DNA of 64,000 nt from Agelaius tricolor (GCA_023055355.1 JALJCS010000015.1:19333516-19397515), one strand, 5' to 3'; shown: positions 42,640 to 55,610, counted from the first letter of the stretch. The notes: a model not told the origin generated them from the letters alone. Program-made: numbers and translations.

Positions 42640-44010
42640 CATAAACACAACAGCAAAATTACCTCAGCCATGCTTTTCCTCCCAAATTCCAACGCGGAGA
42701 CTCAAATTGACCGAAACATTTGGAAAAAGTTGTGTTGATTTCTCTGAATTGTTCTCCCCATCAAAAGCCTTTTGAAGGTCACCACCTTCTTTTTGACATT
42801 CATGGAAGCATTGCAGATAATGCCATGGATTCCTTTATTTTAAAAAAAGTTCAAAGGTCCATTAAGGCCTTCCATGCCGTACAAAAGGCTCAATCCAACG
42901 GAAACCATTTTTCTCCCCCAATTGTTTGGAGCGGCAAGAGAACCAAACAATCTGTTATTCACACAGATCTACCCAGGAACGTGTTTCCCGTGCCCAAGAC
43001 GTCCATGCTGTGCCTTAACAAAAATAACTTTCCACTGGGCTGCTTGAAAACATTAAATTTATCCATAAGCAAGAGTTTTATACATAAATCTGGGTAATAT
43101 TTGTAACTTGTAGTGGGTGAGAGTTGAGATCGCGGGGTACAGAAGAAAATGCGTTGTCCGAAATTCAAGTCCATATTTTGTACCTTAAGCTCGTAGCTCC
43201 CTTATGATGATGTCGAAAAATACACTGTAATAACAGAATTGGTGTGGGCTGGCCGTTTTTTCTTGTGCAATTGTCCAGTTTTAAGCCAAATCTTTGCTTT
43301 CCCACCATGACTTTGGAAAACAACATCTTTCGGCGCTTTTGAAGGGACCTGCCTTGAACGGAGCTCGCTGTTCCCCCATCTCGTCTGTCCAAGCTGCCCT
43401 GTGTAATACCAATGTTATTTCCTTGATATTATAAATAGGATTTGGGTTGAATATGAATAAACTCATACCCCTTGGTATGCTTTGTAACTCTAATCAGCGT
43501 TTTCCTGCGAAAAGAAAAGGGCAAAAAAAAAAAAAAAATAAAAAGGAGGAATGTTTATGTGGAAAATAAAGAGGTGCTAATTTTATCTTGTGAAAGTGGA
43601 TATCTCCTTACGTCCCTCCAACTTCGAGGAAGATAACCAGAATGTATTATATCATCTAAATCCAGCATCCTAGGAGATCAAACAGAATAATGTACACATC
43701 TGCCAGGGCTGATTGAAGTATTGCTGGTGCTCACTTCCGCTTCGCTAAGTATGTGTTTCATTGATAGACGGAATTTGCCACCACCATGAAAGAAACTCCA
43801 AGTCCTCTGTTTGTGCCAGTTGATTTCTGTGATATCTCGGAGGCTTTTAAAATAGGGCTCCAAAATAGATGTGCCCTTGTCACCCCTGTGTTTAAGCTCT
43901 CTCCAACAGGAAATGGCACGGGTTCAAATTTTTTTCTGCTGGAAGCCACATGGAGATAGATAAGAATCATGTCTTGTCTATGACTAAGCATTGACATTTA
44001 AATGTTTAAA
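42640..44010. other. Candidate conserved non-coding element, about 1.4 kb
   Basis: This is the least repeat-like stretch of the window. More than twenty CpG dinucleotides are spread evenly through DNA that is not GC-rich (for example AACGCGGAG 42691, GGAGCGGCAAG 42928, GATCGCGGGG 43128, TTTCGGCGC 43328, TTCCGCTTCGC 43735). Ordinary methylated avian intergenic DNA would be expected to lose CpG. Homeodomain-type ATTA/TAAT words are common. One plus-strand frame (42720-43097, 125 codons, MEKVVLISLN start) and several minus-strand frames are open but match no family. No splice context is evident. I infer a long constrained regulatory element, with an unknown exon as the alternative. Confidence 0.45.
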
Positions 44011-45171
44011 TTATAGTCAAAATGATCCATGGTGAACCCACCTGAGACTATTTTTCTTTGTCTCAAGTCCTACTTTCGAGCCTCTTGAAAAGGAAGGTGG
44101 AGCTCTCGGGGTTGTGACATGACCATGTTATGGGAAGGAAATGGAAGTTTGCTTTATTGTTGGTCTTCAAAGACGGTTTTGCTACCGTGCACCACATCAT
44201 CTCCACCAGTTTATCCCTGGCTTCTCCATCCTCAGGATGGTTGGTTTAAAGCACCAGGTTTAAAAGGCAGGATGGATGAAAGAGGTTTTCGCTTTGCCAA
44301 ATCCCAGATGTCGGCTTCAACACGCCTGGAAAAAAAATATATATATTAAAAAAAAATGAGTGGTATTTCCTTGGAACTGCTGTTTCTTCTAGAGGCAGAG
44401 GGCAGCTGGAGGGGTGAGGAGGGCTGGGATGTTTATGAAGTGTGCAGGGAATTTGGAAGGAAGCTCACTGAAGGAGGACAGATGGCTGGGGGAGCTGGCA
44501 GCGTGACACTGAGCCTTTCACTTCTGGGTCGCCCGGTTCAAGCGCAGCCTTGGTCAAGGATGGCATGGAGCCATCTCCAGCAAGAGGCTCTTCCATGAGA
44601 AACGTGGCTGCTGAGGAGCAGCTCCTTGCTGGATGGAGGAGAGGGACAGCATCTTTTATTCCTGATCCATTGTGGAGAGGCTTGGGAAATGTGAGGGGTG
44701 TACAGCAGGGACTGGTTCGGTGGCATGGACTCACGGCATTGTCCAGGCATCACCTCCCCAAGCCAAGAATAGGGATCCCCATGGCACTGCTGGGGGTAGG
44801 AGGAAGCATCCCCAGAAAGGAAGATGTGTGTCCACCTGCTAGCAGCAGCCCCGGATCCCAGAAAGGAAAATTTCCTTTTACGTCTGTTTAATTCCTAACA
44901 ATATTCCCATTTTCCCCAGGTAGACCCATGGAGCAGCATCTCCTTTTATTCCTGGAAAACAAGGAGTCCCTTTTGTACACTCAGATCCAACCTCACTGGA
45001 ACTGTGGTCTCATGGAAACATTCCTGGTGTGTTGGGAGATTGCTCCATGTTTAACCTCGCTTTATTGTTATTCTTTAATTTCACTCAAAAACACCCAAGG
45101 TTTGGAGGAGTTTGGACTTTTAAGCTGCAAAATAATTTTACTGATCACTCTTGGACTTTAGTTAGTGCAGC
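44011..45171. other. Unannotated sequence, no gene recognised
   Basis: A short (AT)n with flanking A-runs lies near 44332-44356. The remainder shows no repeat family or exon. Confidence 0.45.
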
Positions 45172-45297
45172 AGGAGAAGGGAAAGGGAAAGGAAAAGGGA
45201 AAGGAAAAGGGAAAGGGAAAGGAAAAGGAAAAGGAAAAGGAAAAGGAAAAGGAAAAGGAAAAGGAAAAGGAAAAGGAAAAGGAAAAGGAAAAGGAAA
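45172..45297. repeat. (GGAAAA)n hexanucleotide microsatellite
   Basis: About 20 units of GGAAAA or GGGAAA form a pure-purine plus strand. The first third carries GGGAAA variants and the last two thirds are perfect AAAAGG units. The long Gly-Lys and Pro-Phe frames are artefacts. Confidence 0.97.
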
Positions 45298-48200
45298 ATT
45301 TCCTTGATTAGGAATATTCCCAGATCTTAAAGCAAAAATTTTTGATTGCAGAACACCTCTCTTTTTTTGCATAAACATTATTCCTATGCATCCATTAGGA
45401 TCTTACCAGCTCAGCTTCAGGAAAGTTCATTTCACAGCTCGAGTTATTGGGACATTTGATATATTTGGTCTCTTATGACTTAAACATTGTTTGGGGAATC
45501 CAGCAGCCCAGTGGAATCCCACAATGGCTCTTCACAAATTAAATTTTCACAGGGCAACCACAGCCAAAGGTAAATGGGAGGGAAGAGCTGCTGCTGGGAT
45601 TCTCCAGCTGGGGGACTGGGGTTTGGCAGTTTAATACAGAAAATTATCAACCCAATCACAAGTTTATAGCTCTGCTGGCAGCTGGGTGGTGTCTGACATA
45701 GATTTGTCTTCTCACAGACATCTCTGGTGCCTGAGATGTCCAGGAATGTCCATATCCTTAAGCACAACTAGGCAGATAGAGTAAGGAATTAGGCGGCCAG
45801 GAATTTGCATTTTCCAAGCTGAAGTCACTGACAAAAGTATCTGGTAGGAGAAGGATTGATCATCCAACAAAAGTCAAGCAGAGAGAAAGCTGACTCTGGA
45901 ATAATGGGCAAGAAACTTGGAATATGAATTCCCACAGTTCTGGAGTCCAACACTTCCATGAGGAGTGTTTGGATCGATACCAAAATCACTGAAGCTGATA
46001 AAAAATCCATGGAATATTCATCCAGCTTTAGAGTGAGCCACAGAACTCAAATGCCTCTTGGTGAGATAACAAGTGATGGACGCATGTCAGTCTTAATTCC
46101 CTGTTTAATACTTAATGTTTAATGTTTATTTTTTATTAATGCCATTCCTTTGTTGGGAAGAATGACATGTAAAGAGAAAGGGGAAAAAAGAGAGAGAAGG
46201 ATATTTTGTGGCTTTGCAGGGGAATTTTTCTGTGCAAGGGGATCATCCCACCAGCAGAAGGAGCTCCAGCTAAAACCCTGGCTCTGCTCATTTGGTCCTG
46301 ATGAACTTTATGGACCTCAGCAGAGAACAAAGGGAAAAGGTGAAACAACCACATTCAGGAGCAGAGAAAAGTGGGACGGAGCTCCAGGCAGAGGAAGGAC
46401 CAAAAAGTGATGTGGGCACAGATGAGGGTGTTGACACATCCTTGTCCTCAGGAACCATGACCTTCTGGACTGCTTTCCAAAGCAGAGGCTGGTAGGATTT
46501 CAGCAGGATGTTGCCATTCCTGGTGGGTCCTGCTGACAGCTGACTGGTGGGACTGGCACCCAAGCAAGGAACAAGACCCAAATTTCTGCTTTCCATTGGC
46601 TTTGGAGATACAAAGTGGCACAAAGGGAGCGTTGCTTTTTCCAGGGTGAGGAATTCCCTGAATCATCTCTGCCAGTGTTAACTTTTGATATTAAACAATA
46701 GAAGAAAGATAAAAAAGAGAAGAGAAAAAATTTTAAAAGCTATAAAGGTCAGAGGAAATGATACAGTTAGTATAAATTAATATACTTATTATTATTATTA
46801 TTATTCCAGCAAAGTTCTCAGGTTTAAGGAAAGAAAATAAAACCACAGGACACCAAGCCAAGAATCAAAGTGCCTCCAGCAGGTCTTTACAATTATCCAA
46901 TGTTTCTCCTCGAACAAAACCAAGTAATGGGATATGGGAAATACAAAATATCCTCCAACAAAGATCCAGGAATGCCTGCAGTGCTGAATTCCATAAATAA
47001 AATGCACTCCTTGGTTTAAAGCTGATAAAGCTGCTCTTCTGCCACAAGCTGTTCCACAGGCTGCATTTCCCTGCAGAAAGTTATCCACAAGGAATTAGCT
47101 CCCTTATCCTTTGTTTACATGTATTGATGATAGTGCAAAGGCACTAAAGAACTTTGATAGGAGATTGTTACTCCCGACTCACTGAGACACTGCAAAAATC
47201 TTCCCCTGGAAGACAAGAAAAGTCCATAAATTGCACAGCATTTTTTCTGCCAGTTCATGCTAATTTACTCTTGCATCATTCATGAGCCACAAAATGCCCT
47301 GGGGTGTCTTTAGAGATATAATTGTTTTTAGAACTAAATAAATTCAAAAGGCAGGAGGGATATTCCTCATTAACTTCCTGATTTATAATGCCAGAATCCT
47401 TTACTCCCTTATCAAATCACTGCACAAGAAAAATGAACAACAAGATAAACATGAAAAGGAGCAGCAGTGTTTTGCTGATTTAAATACCTCTCATTTTAAA
47501 AAATATATATCTTATGGATATATGTGAATATATAACATATAAGCACATATGAAAAGGGAAAATATCTGTCTTTCCTCGTGCAGGAAAAAGAAGCAATTGG
47601 AAGAAGCAGCTCTTGCTGCTCTTCCCCTCTCGGCAACACTTCTGAGGTTAAAGGAATAAAAATCCATCAATTTGTACAGGCTGACCTTGCAGTGTTGGGT
47701 CTTAGCTGAATTCAGATGTGCAGGATTAACCCAGCAAAGTTTACATGACATTGATTTAAGAGCTGCCTTATGGGACCTTCCAGCGAGTTCCATTAATCGG
47801 AATCTTTAATCGGGCCTTGGGATGAGGAAAAAAGTTGCTCAGCAGACGTGCAATGTATGATAAACAGATGTGCCCATGCATCAGACAAACCCAAATGCAG
47901 CCAGGGATCACCAGTCGAGGACATGGCTTGGGGCAGGGAGCAGTTCCTCAGCCACGGTTTTGCTGAGATGGAGATGGGATGGAGATCTCCAAGCTGGAAA
48001 TTTCTGGGATTTCTCGTCTCCCATTGAGCGTTCAGGAATCACCCAGGAGCACCAGTTTGGAAAGAGACTCCCAGTTTAGGGAGGAATGACTATGTGGATG
48101 GTTATAACCTCAAAAAAGGCAGGATTGATCAGCAGAGACTCGGAAGGGTTTTAGTGGGAGTCACAGCAAGCAGGGAATGACCTGGTGGTCACAGCACTGG

Positions 48201-49800
48201 AGTGGGAAAGGACGTGGCTCTGTCCCCAGCGTGGGATTCCTTGATGAATTTTGCACTGCAAGTTCTCCAGCAAAACACATTGAGTCCTTGGAGCAGAAAC
48301 TTCATTCCAGTTCTGGATTTGTCATTTCAGTTTGTTTTTTATTTTTAATATTGGTTTCTCTCACTCAATATCTCATCTCCTCCGCAGTCAAATTTAAACT
48401 CCCATTTTTTACTTTCTTTTTGTCTACCAATTTTCTTTCCCCATTATCTTCTTCTAATGCAACTCCTTTTTCTTGCACCCTTCACACAGCAGCCTGGTCA
48501 CCTCATTCACCATTAAAAGGTACCAAAAAACATCTACTCACCCTTGGGTCTCACGCCTGAGTCCTGGATCTCTTGGAAAATCCCACCCGAACTCCCTTGA
48601 CCCCAGCTGGAGCACACCCAGCCCAAACCAGCATCTCCAGGGAAGCCAGCTGTCAAATCCCAGCAGATCTCCCAGGCAAAACACAATTTTTCAACTCCTT
48701 ATCGCCCTGTTGTGCTGGGGTAGCTCTCTGCAGGGACAGGAAAAGGGCAAACAGCCTCTGGAAAGCCAACGCCTGCCAAATTCCCGCTCATTTCCACGGC
48801 ACGGCCGTGCCAGGATTTCACGCAGGAAAGCCAGCCGCGGTTTTCCGATGTGAGCTTGAAGACCCATTTCCTGAGTCATTAGGATTGAAATTCCACAAAG
48901 AATAATAGGAATATGAAATCAGGCTGGGGTAAGGGATGCGTGCATGGAAGGATGTCACCCAAGGAGGAAAAATTTCCACCCATTTCTGAGTGACAAGATG
49001 AAAAATCTTGGAGCAGGAGTTATTATCAACTTAAAAATGGTATGGTTGCCCCATCCGCCTGAATTGCACCAAATCCAACTGGTTTTAGGTTTAAAACTCC
49101 ATGGAAACCTCTCCTGATTGCCACAAACCTCTCTTACCCTGAGCAGGATCTTTATGGCAAGAGTTTACACGTGGGAGCCAACTTGCAGCTCAGAATTTGG
49201 CCCATTTCTTTGGAGGACATGCCAGGAGTAGCCTGTGATGTTGTTTGGTCTCTGGAGGCAGCCCAAATGAGAGCAGAACAAAGCTTTGATGCAAATGAAA
49301 ACCTACCAGTGAGTGCAGCTAAATAAAGAAAAAAAATGATTCTTTGTTATGGAAACCAGCGGAGGAAATCTTGAATTAGTCAGTGCATCGTGACCTCTCT
49401 CTGCCCTCCTGAAAAATGTGCATTTTCTTAAAGACTTTGGACTTTCCACTGCCAAAAGGGAGAAACTGTGCGACATTTCCAGCCACCTGGTGCAAAGCCC
49501 AAACTTTATTTAGCAGGGGGGAAAAAAATCATCATTATCGTACAATAAATGTTAAAAAAGACCTGAGTAAAAAGCACAATTTGTGCAAAGCTGAATAATT
49601 TTGAGTGGTTACATCCAATCATGGCACAGACAGGAAAAGCTTGAGTTGATCTTGTGAATGAAGCATGTGGTAATTGTTTCCGTACATCCTCGTTAAGATG
49701 AAAAGCTACACAAATAAACAACAACAAAAGCTGCTCTGTGCCAATCAGGGGCTCGTTCCAAAAGAAATTAAAAAAAAAAAAAAATCTAAAAAAAGGAAAA
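45298..49800. other. Unannotated sequence, no gene recognised
   Basis: Small (ATT)n at 46788-46805, AT-rich words near 47500-47545 and an A-run near 49770-49785 are the only simple repeats seen. Several frames of 90-127 codons lack any recognisable domain. Confidence 0.45.
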
Positions 49801-49839
49801 AATCTGGCTCGGAATAGCTATTCCCATGCTTCCTACTAG

Positions 49840-50310
49840 GAGGAGTCGTGGATTGACGGGGGCTACAGGAGGTGGCCCTGCAGGTTTTGCCTTTTCCCTG
49901 GGTCGCGCTCGGGCAGCGCCGTTCTGGCACGAGGCTGGGCTGGGAGTGAGTCAGAGGAAGGTGAGGAAGGACATGGAGAGAACCAGAAGGGAACGGGGAA
50001 ACACGACAATTAACGCCGGGGAAGCTGCCCCTGAGGGACCCAGCGGAGCCACAACAGAGAGGAACCTTCTCCAGACGAGTGAATAATGGCGCCGCCACCC
50101 ACCAGGCTTCACCGCCACCGACGGGGGCTCACCAGAAAGGTCCCTTTGAAGCTTTGAAAGGGACAGGGCAAAGGTGACCTCCACGCAAGCTCCAGGATCC
50201 CTTCCCGCAGCAACTGCCTGCCACAGCTGTGTCCCTGGGATGGGGACCTCTCTAATTCGGAGCCGGAGACGATCCCCAGCTGACATCCGCAGCGCTGGCT
50301 GAGGGCTGCA
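49840..50310. other. CpG-enriched patch
   Basis: CpGs are frequent through the patch (GGTCGCGCTCGGGCAGCGCC near 49902 and ATGGCGCCGCC near 50087). TGAGTCA at 49948-49954 is an exact AP-1 core. It may be a weak promoter or enhancer. No exon is recognised, although frames on both strands are open. Confidence 0.4.
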
Positions 50311-50560
50311 CAAAGAGCTGTGTACTCCCCATAATTGTCCTCCTTATCAGTGTGGGTGAGTGTGCAGTAGTCTAAATCACACAGTCATGACACTCCACAT
50401 GGCTGAGCAGGAAGAGCCCACTTGGCCCGGGCTAGATTAGTCTAATCCCACCTCCCTTGTTCTGTCATAATACCCCTCCATCCCTTCACTCCCTATAAAA
50501 ATATCCAGCTGTTGATTAAAATTAGTGAACTGTTGGCTTTGGGAGTCGAGTTGGCAGCTT
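50311..50560. promoter_or_regulatory. Regulatory-looking block with GATTAGTCTAATC palindrome
   Basis: GATTAG (50435-50440), T, CTAATC (50442-50447) form a perfect palindrome of two TAATC cores (the K50 homeodomain site used by OTX/PITX/CRX factors). TAATCCCA follows directly on the plus strand. Nearby are CATAATTGTCCTCCTTATCA (50330-50349) and a TATAAAAATA word (50494-50503). The stretch is repeat-free. Regulatory function is inferred. Confidence 0.45.
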
Positions 50561-51931
50561 ATTCTCTGTATTTCCTAGATATCTCTGGATGAATTCCCCG
50601 TTTACTCGGCGGCCTGATCCTGTGAACTGCCAAGCTCTCCCAGGCAGGCGGGATCAAGCCTTGGCTCTCGGGATAAATCAGGGCTTCCTCCTGTTCCTCC
50701 CCACCAACCTGCTCCCAGCACTGACATCTTCCCTCCACGGGTGTCAGGCTGCCTTGGGAAAGAGAAAAACAAGCGTTGGCCCGTCAGCTGGGTGCTCTCA
50801 AGAGTTCCACTCCTTTGAAAAGGGGGGCTAAAATAAAAATCTGGCTTAAAGCCCCCCACCCCTCTGCAGGCTGTGACAGGAGGCTGGAGGAAGCCACCAG
50901 GCTCTTCTCAGCACTACATCTTGTCCAGAAATCCCAAGCAGGCTGCAGAACACCAGGATTTTGAGAAAAATGCAGTGAAATGTGAAATATTTCCGTGTCT
51001 CAGCCCGGATTCATCTTGCAGAGCCTTTGCTGTGGCAGCAAGAGCTTGTAAAGAAAAAAACTGGGGTGGGGGGAGAACAGCCCATGCAGAGAGAAAACAG
51101 ATAAAGTCATGGGGGCAGTTGGAGGAGTGTTTTGGAGAGGAGGATTCATTTTTTTCTTTATTGGTTTTCTTCCTGCAGATTCTTTCTGGAGGGCTTGGAG
51201 AAATGCTGGGAATCCTCAGCTGGTGTATGTTGCTGCTGGATTTATTTTCCACCGGCAAAGGATCTGCCTGCAGCTCTGTGGAGTCCTGGGAAGCTGGTGG
51301 GAGATTCTGGCTTTTCCTAGAAGGACCAGGTGGACACCTCCACTGCAGAGCTGGACCTCAAAGTAGCAGCAACCTTCTGTTTACAGCCATGACTGCCCCA
51401 AATCCAGGGTGCAGTGGGAAAATAACCAACCTCAGTGACTCCATCCCATCCTGAATGGGATCACCTGGGTCTGACCAAGGGAAAGTAGAGAGATGTCACC
51501 TCACAGTGTCCCTAAAGCAGGAGATGGCCATTAAAACCACTTTGCCTGTCCCCACTGTTGGGACCTCACCCAGTCCAGACTCAGACTGATTGTTCCAGGA
51601 AGGTGGTGCTGGAATTTAATACAACTTTTCTAACTTTTCCCATTGAAAAGGACCTTGCAGCTCTGGTTTGTCAGCAGCAGTGTACAAGGAACAGTTTTGA
51701 GGAAATCCTTCCCTACAGAGCTGGAATTCCAGCAGGAGTACAAGGAGGATCAAGCTGGATTCCATAGCTCAGGCTGGGGGTCAGAGGTGCTGTCATTCAG
51801 CTATGAAATCTTTATTATAATTTTCAAAGGGAAGTACAAAGTCTGCCATGGTCTGTACAGGAATAAAATCAGTCTTCAAGACATTTTGATGATTTATTTT
51901 TTAATATCATGTTCACTTTAATATGTTAAAA
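50561..51931. other. Unannotated sequence, no gene recognised
   Basis: A 193-codon plus-strand frame (50873-51454) has no low-complexity repeat, but it shows no domain and is overlapped by open frames in other phases. I do not call it a gene. Confidence 0.4.
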
Positions 51932-51985
51932 GCATAGAATTGTGGAATTGTTGAGGATGGAAAGGACCTCTGAGGCAGCCCAGAG
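51932..51985 (-). mobile_element. CR1 LINE 3' tail, antisense
   Basis: GCATAGAATTGTGGAATTGT followed by TGAGGATGGAAAGGACCTCT matches the reverse complement of the CR1 3' tail. Homology fades after about 55 bp. Confidence 0.75.
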
Positions 51986-52790
51986 AGGATTTGTGAGCAC
52001 ACATCAATCTCCTGGGGCACCATGGAGAAAGACAGGGTAGGAATAATTTGCAAAATATTTTCTTAAAGATGTTTTTCCCCAACCTTCCACTTTCTTCATT
52101 CACTTCAGTCCATTTTCTGAGTGAGCACGAGGATGTGGGATCTCCTGGGATAGCAAGGGTGAAGGCATGAGCTAAGGGGAGTCAAGGGAAAAGACCCACC
52201 AGAGTGGATGGACAGGGCAGGGCACCTCCTGGAGAAATCATTCCAGGAGAACTGGATCCTTTCAGACATGCTTGGGTGAAGAAGCCTAAAAAAGAGGATT
52301 TTCCTGGTGCTGAGAGCCGGATTCCCACCACACAGGGCTGCAGGAGCTCTGTGCCAGGAGGGACACAACGTCAGAGCATTCTGGGATTTGTCAGGATTCC
52401 AGCACTCTGCTCATTGCCCACTCATCCCTTCAGTCCCTGAAGCAATCTGCTTTTGGTGTGTCATTAACTTATCAGCTCGGCCTCAATTTATCTGCATTCA
52501 CCAAGATCTGAAGTTGTGATGTTTATTCCCACCACTCCGTGGGCGGAGGGAGATCCGCTGTGAAGATTTTCCAGCAATTCCCTTTGTGCTCCTTTTGGAC
52601 CAAAGGCTTTGGATGCAGCTGCACAACTGTCATCGGGTCCCTGGGCAGGAGAGGAGGGACAGCTGAGGGCCTGAGCCCCAGCAGGAATCACATTCAAGCC
52701 CTAAAACAATCTGATGGGCACTGGAAGAGTCATCTCTTCCAAAGGTCCCACAGAATTTGGTGCTGACAAACTTCAGCCTCTGGCGTGGAA
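51986..52790. other. Unannotated sequence, no gene recognised
   Basis: No repeat family or exon is recognised. Confidence 0.45.
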
Positions 52791-52836
52791 ATTGAACAGG
52801 CTTAGAAAATTGAACAGCCTTAGAAAATTGAACATG
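52791..52836. repeat. 18-bp tandem repeat, two and a half copies
   Basis: ATTGAACAGGCTTAGAAA at 52791 recurs at 52809 and partly at 52827. The period is a multiple of three, so one frame reads RKLN repeatedly. No protein family is recognised. Confidence 0.88.
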
Positions 52837-53769
52837 TTCCTACCTCACACCCTTTGGAACCTGCCAAGAGCCATCTCAAATAATTGGCTTGATGCCCTGC
52901 AGGATTTTCAGTCTCCTAAAAAAAGAGAAAGGCACAAGAAAAAAGCGGTTTGCAGGATTTAGAGCAGATATCTCGAACGATGGAGGTGACGGTTTCCCAA
53001 GGAAAGAGTGTCAAAGAGTTGTGCTCATCAGGATGGACACCAGTAATAAAAATTCCCAGGGAAAGGAACAGGAAGTGGTGCCTTGGGTCATGCTGATTGC
53101 CATGAGATGACTGGGAGGAAAATTAAACATTAAAACCCATGGAAGTGGTGTTTTCCTTTCTGTTTCCCACCCAGCCAATGTGTACATCCCTAAACTTTCC
53201 TGAATCATGATTTCCACCAAAATTTTGCCTGCCTCCAGCAAGGGCAGCATGACCTACAACATTCCTGGCAAAAAAACACCCAAAAAACCAACAAAAACCA
53301 CCCAGCAAGAGGAGCACAGCAAGGATTTGCAGAGCAAACACAATTTTCTGCCTGTGAACCCTATGGCCAGTGCAAAATCCATGAACACAACCCGTGGAAG
53401 AAAGGGAGACCATGGAAGGCATTTGGAGAGCAGAGGACCAGAGCTTTGCAGAGCAATTCCGAGCTCAGGGTGGATTGGAAACACTGACACTGAGCAGGAA
53501 AGCACAAAGGAGCTGCAGGATTTCACTCGTGCAATGCCCACGGCTTCTCCTCCTGGAGTTTCTTTGTTCCCCCACTTTGGATCCAAACTGCTGAGTGTGC
53601 CAACCACATTGTCATAAATGACTGTATTTTCCACAAAACCTCCCTTTGCAATCACCACTGAGGAGAATGTAGGAAATGTTGGGAGTTTTTTCCCAAAATA
53701 ATAATGAATATTCAGCCTGTGTTCAACAACCCTGTGCAAGAGCAGGTCTAGAGCAGATTTAGACAGAGG
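52837..53769. other. Unannotated sequence, no gene recognised
   Basis: No known element is seen. Frames of 136 codons (plus, 53207-53617) and 161 codons (minus, 53254-53739) overlap each other and neither shows a domain. Confidence 0.4.
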
Positions 53770-54420
53770 GGGACAATCTAAACAGCTTTTGTTTTATTAC
53801 CCTGATATGTTTAACTTTTTTCCACCCTTTTTCAGAGACTGGAACTGTAGGATTTGCCCTTTGCAGCTGTATGAACTGTATGTTAAGAGTAACAGAGCTG
53901 TCTCAAATCCCTTTGTATTCCAGGGACATTTTTCCAAGGCATTTTGTCTTCGTAACAATACCCAGAGCTCCCTAAATTTTGGGAAGGTCATTTGTTTCCT
54001 AGCAGAGAGATTCCCTTATCCAGAGCTTACTAGAGCCCAAACAACAATTTATAAACTCTAAGCTCCTTTCTCCTTCAAGATGAAGTGCTTTAGTGTTGAA
54101 GCCAAACTAAATCTTTAAATGGTATAAGAGGCATTTGGATTTTTTTTCCCTGCCCAGCTGACAGTAGGTTTACAGTTTATAATCTGGCCTTTGTAAAGGC
54201 ATTTGTCAGCCTGGATATTTCATTTTAAAACGCGACCACCCATGAGGACACACAGACAGGAAGCGTTTGTTCACTTGCACCAACAGCCCGTTTGAAGGTT
54301 GGCTGCAAAATAACATAATTTAGTCACAAAGGCAAACTTTTTTTCCTTTTTTTTCCTTTTTTTTTTTCCTTTGGTGCATTATCTCCCTAACATCTCGTTT
54401 TAAAAAGCAGCTTTTGTTTA
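53770..54420. other. Candidate conserved non-coding block
   Basis: The block is repeat-free apart from T-runs at 54340-54370. It is rich in SOX-type AACAAT words (53955-53960 and 54042-54047), TTTATAA words and retained CpGs (AAAACGCGACC 54227-54237, GAAGCGTTTG 54261-54270). A 90-codon plus-strand frame at 53789-54061 lies inside it without domain support. Regulatory constraint is inferred only. Confidence 0.3.
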
Positions 54421-55610
54421 TGGGAAGCCAGCCCTCCACTCTAAATTTGGAAATTCGACGTATTCCCCTAATCCCCACGTCCTCTCAGGGATGCTGGCTG
54501 TGCATCTTTGGCCTCCCAAAAGACAGAGCTGCTTTTATCTTCTCTCCCAGGCTCCCCAGTTTAACTGCCCCACCAGAGGAAGAGGAGTCTTAGCACTCCA
54601 GGGGCAGAGGGGAAATGTTCAGCCCAAGTTAACAATTTCCACTGCACCAGAATTACCCACTGCAAGAGCTGCAGCTTCATGCCCATCTCATTTTTTCAGA
54701 TGTGTTTCCACCTTTAGCACAGATTTGGTCATGCCAAACGTTGGTTGCTTTTGCAATTGAATCTGTCTTATATTTTATAAGAGGGTTTCAGTTCTAAGAT
54801 TAAGGTATCTCTTCATCCCTCCCATCTGGGACTTGACTTTTTCTTTTAAAGAAAAGAAGTGAGTGCACTAGTAATTAACCAACACCAAACCCACCACACT
54901 CATTAGTACATTAACCAAGAAATCTCAAAATAAAAAAAATCCTAAATTAACAGCCCAAAACCACTACATCAATCCAAAAGAGAAAGGCAAGAAATAGGAT
55001 TTGAAGTTAAAAATGAGTGGCCTCCACTTCTTGAATAGATGAGTTCGTGTCTCCATGCCTGGGGCTGAGGGGGAGGAAGGCCAGAGCAGAGGGGCTCTTC
55101 CAGTCAGTACCACACAGAATATTGCATTCCTTCCTCCAGCATCACAAGTAACACTCACTTTTTATCTCTATTGCTCAAAGGTTTAAAGGGAGGAAATAGT
55201 TCCAGCAAGTGATAAAGCTTTCAGCTTTTTTTTATTTAACTCGGTTGCAAAATATAACAATAAATAATAATTACCTCAGACACCCATGGCCTGGGGTTTA
55301 GCTCTGTGCCCCCATCACTTGGGGGACAGACCCCTTTTAGGAGCTCAGAAGTTTTAAGAGTATTCTGAGCTTTTCAGCCCCCAAAATATTTGCAATATTT
55401 GCAATCCTTTTAATTCCCTACTTCCTACTGGGTCCAGCAGTTTCTTGTCACCCTGGAAAGTTTTGCAAGCTTTTGTTGCTCCTTAGCTGCTGGTACAAAC
55501 TATGATGTTCAAGGAATCTCCTACAGCAGAAACCACGATGATAAAAATAAATTTAAAAAAATTAAGAAACAAAACAAAGAGGGGACTGGAAATTCTCTAA
55601 TTCATGGCCT
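54421..55610. other. Unannotated sequence, no gene recognised
   Basis: TAGTAATTAACC and TTAGTACATTAACC words near 54870 and 54903 look homeodomain-related. No repeat family or exon is recognised. Confidence 0.4.

Noticed and set aside
46150..46640. Overlapping hydrophilic frames on both strands as a possible gene
   Set aside because: I see no domain, no splice signals and no conservation evidence. Frames in both directions are equally open.
50873..51454. 193-codon plus-strand frame
   Set aside because: There is no recognisable domain, no splice or start context, and other frames are also open. Chance is the simplest explanation.
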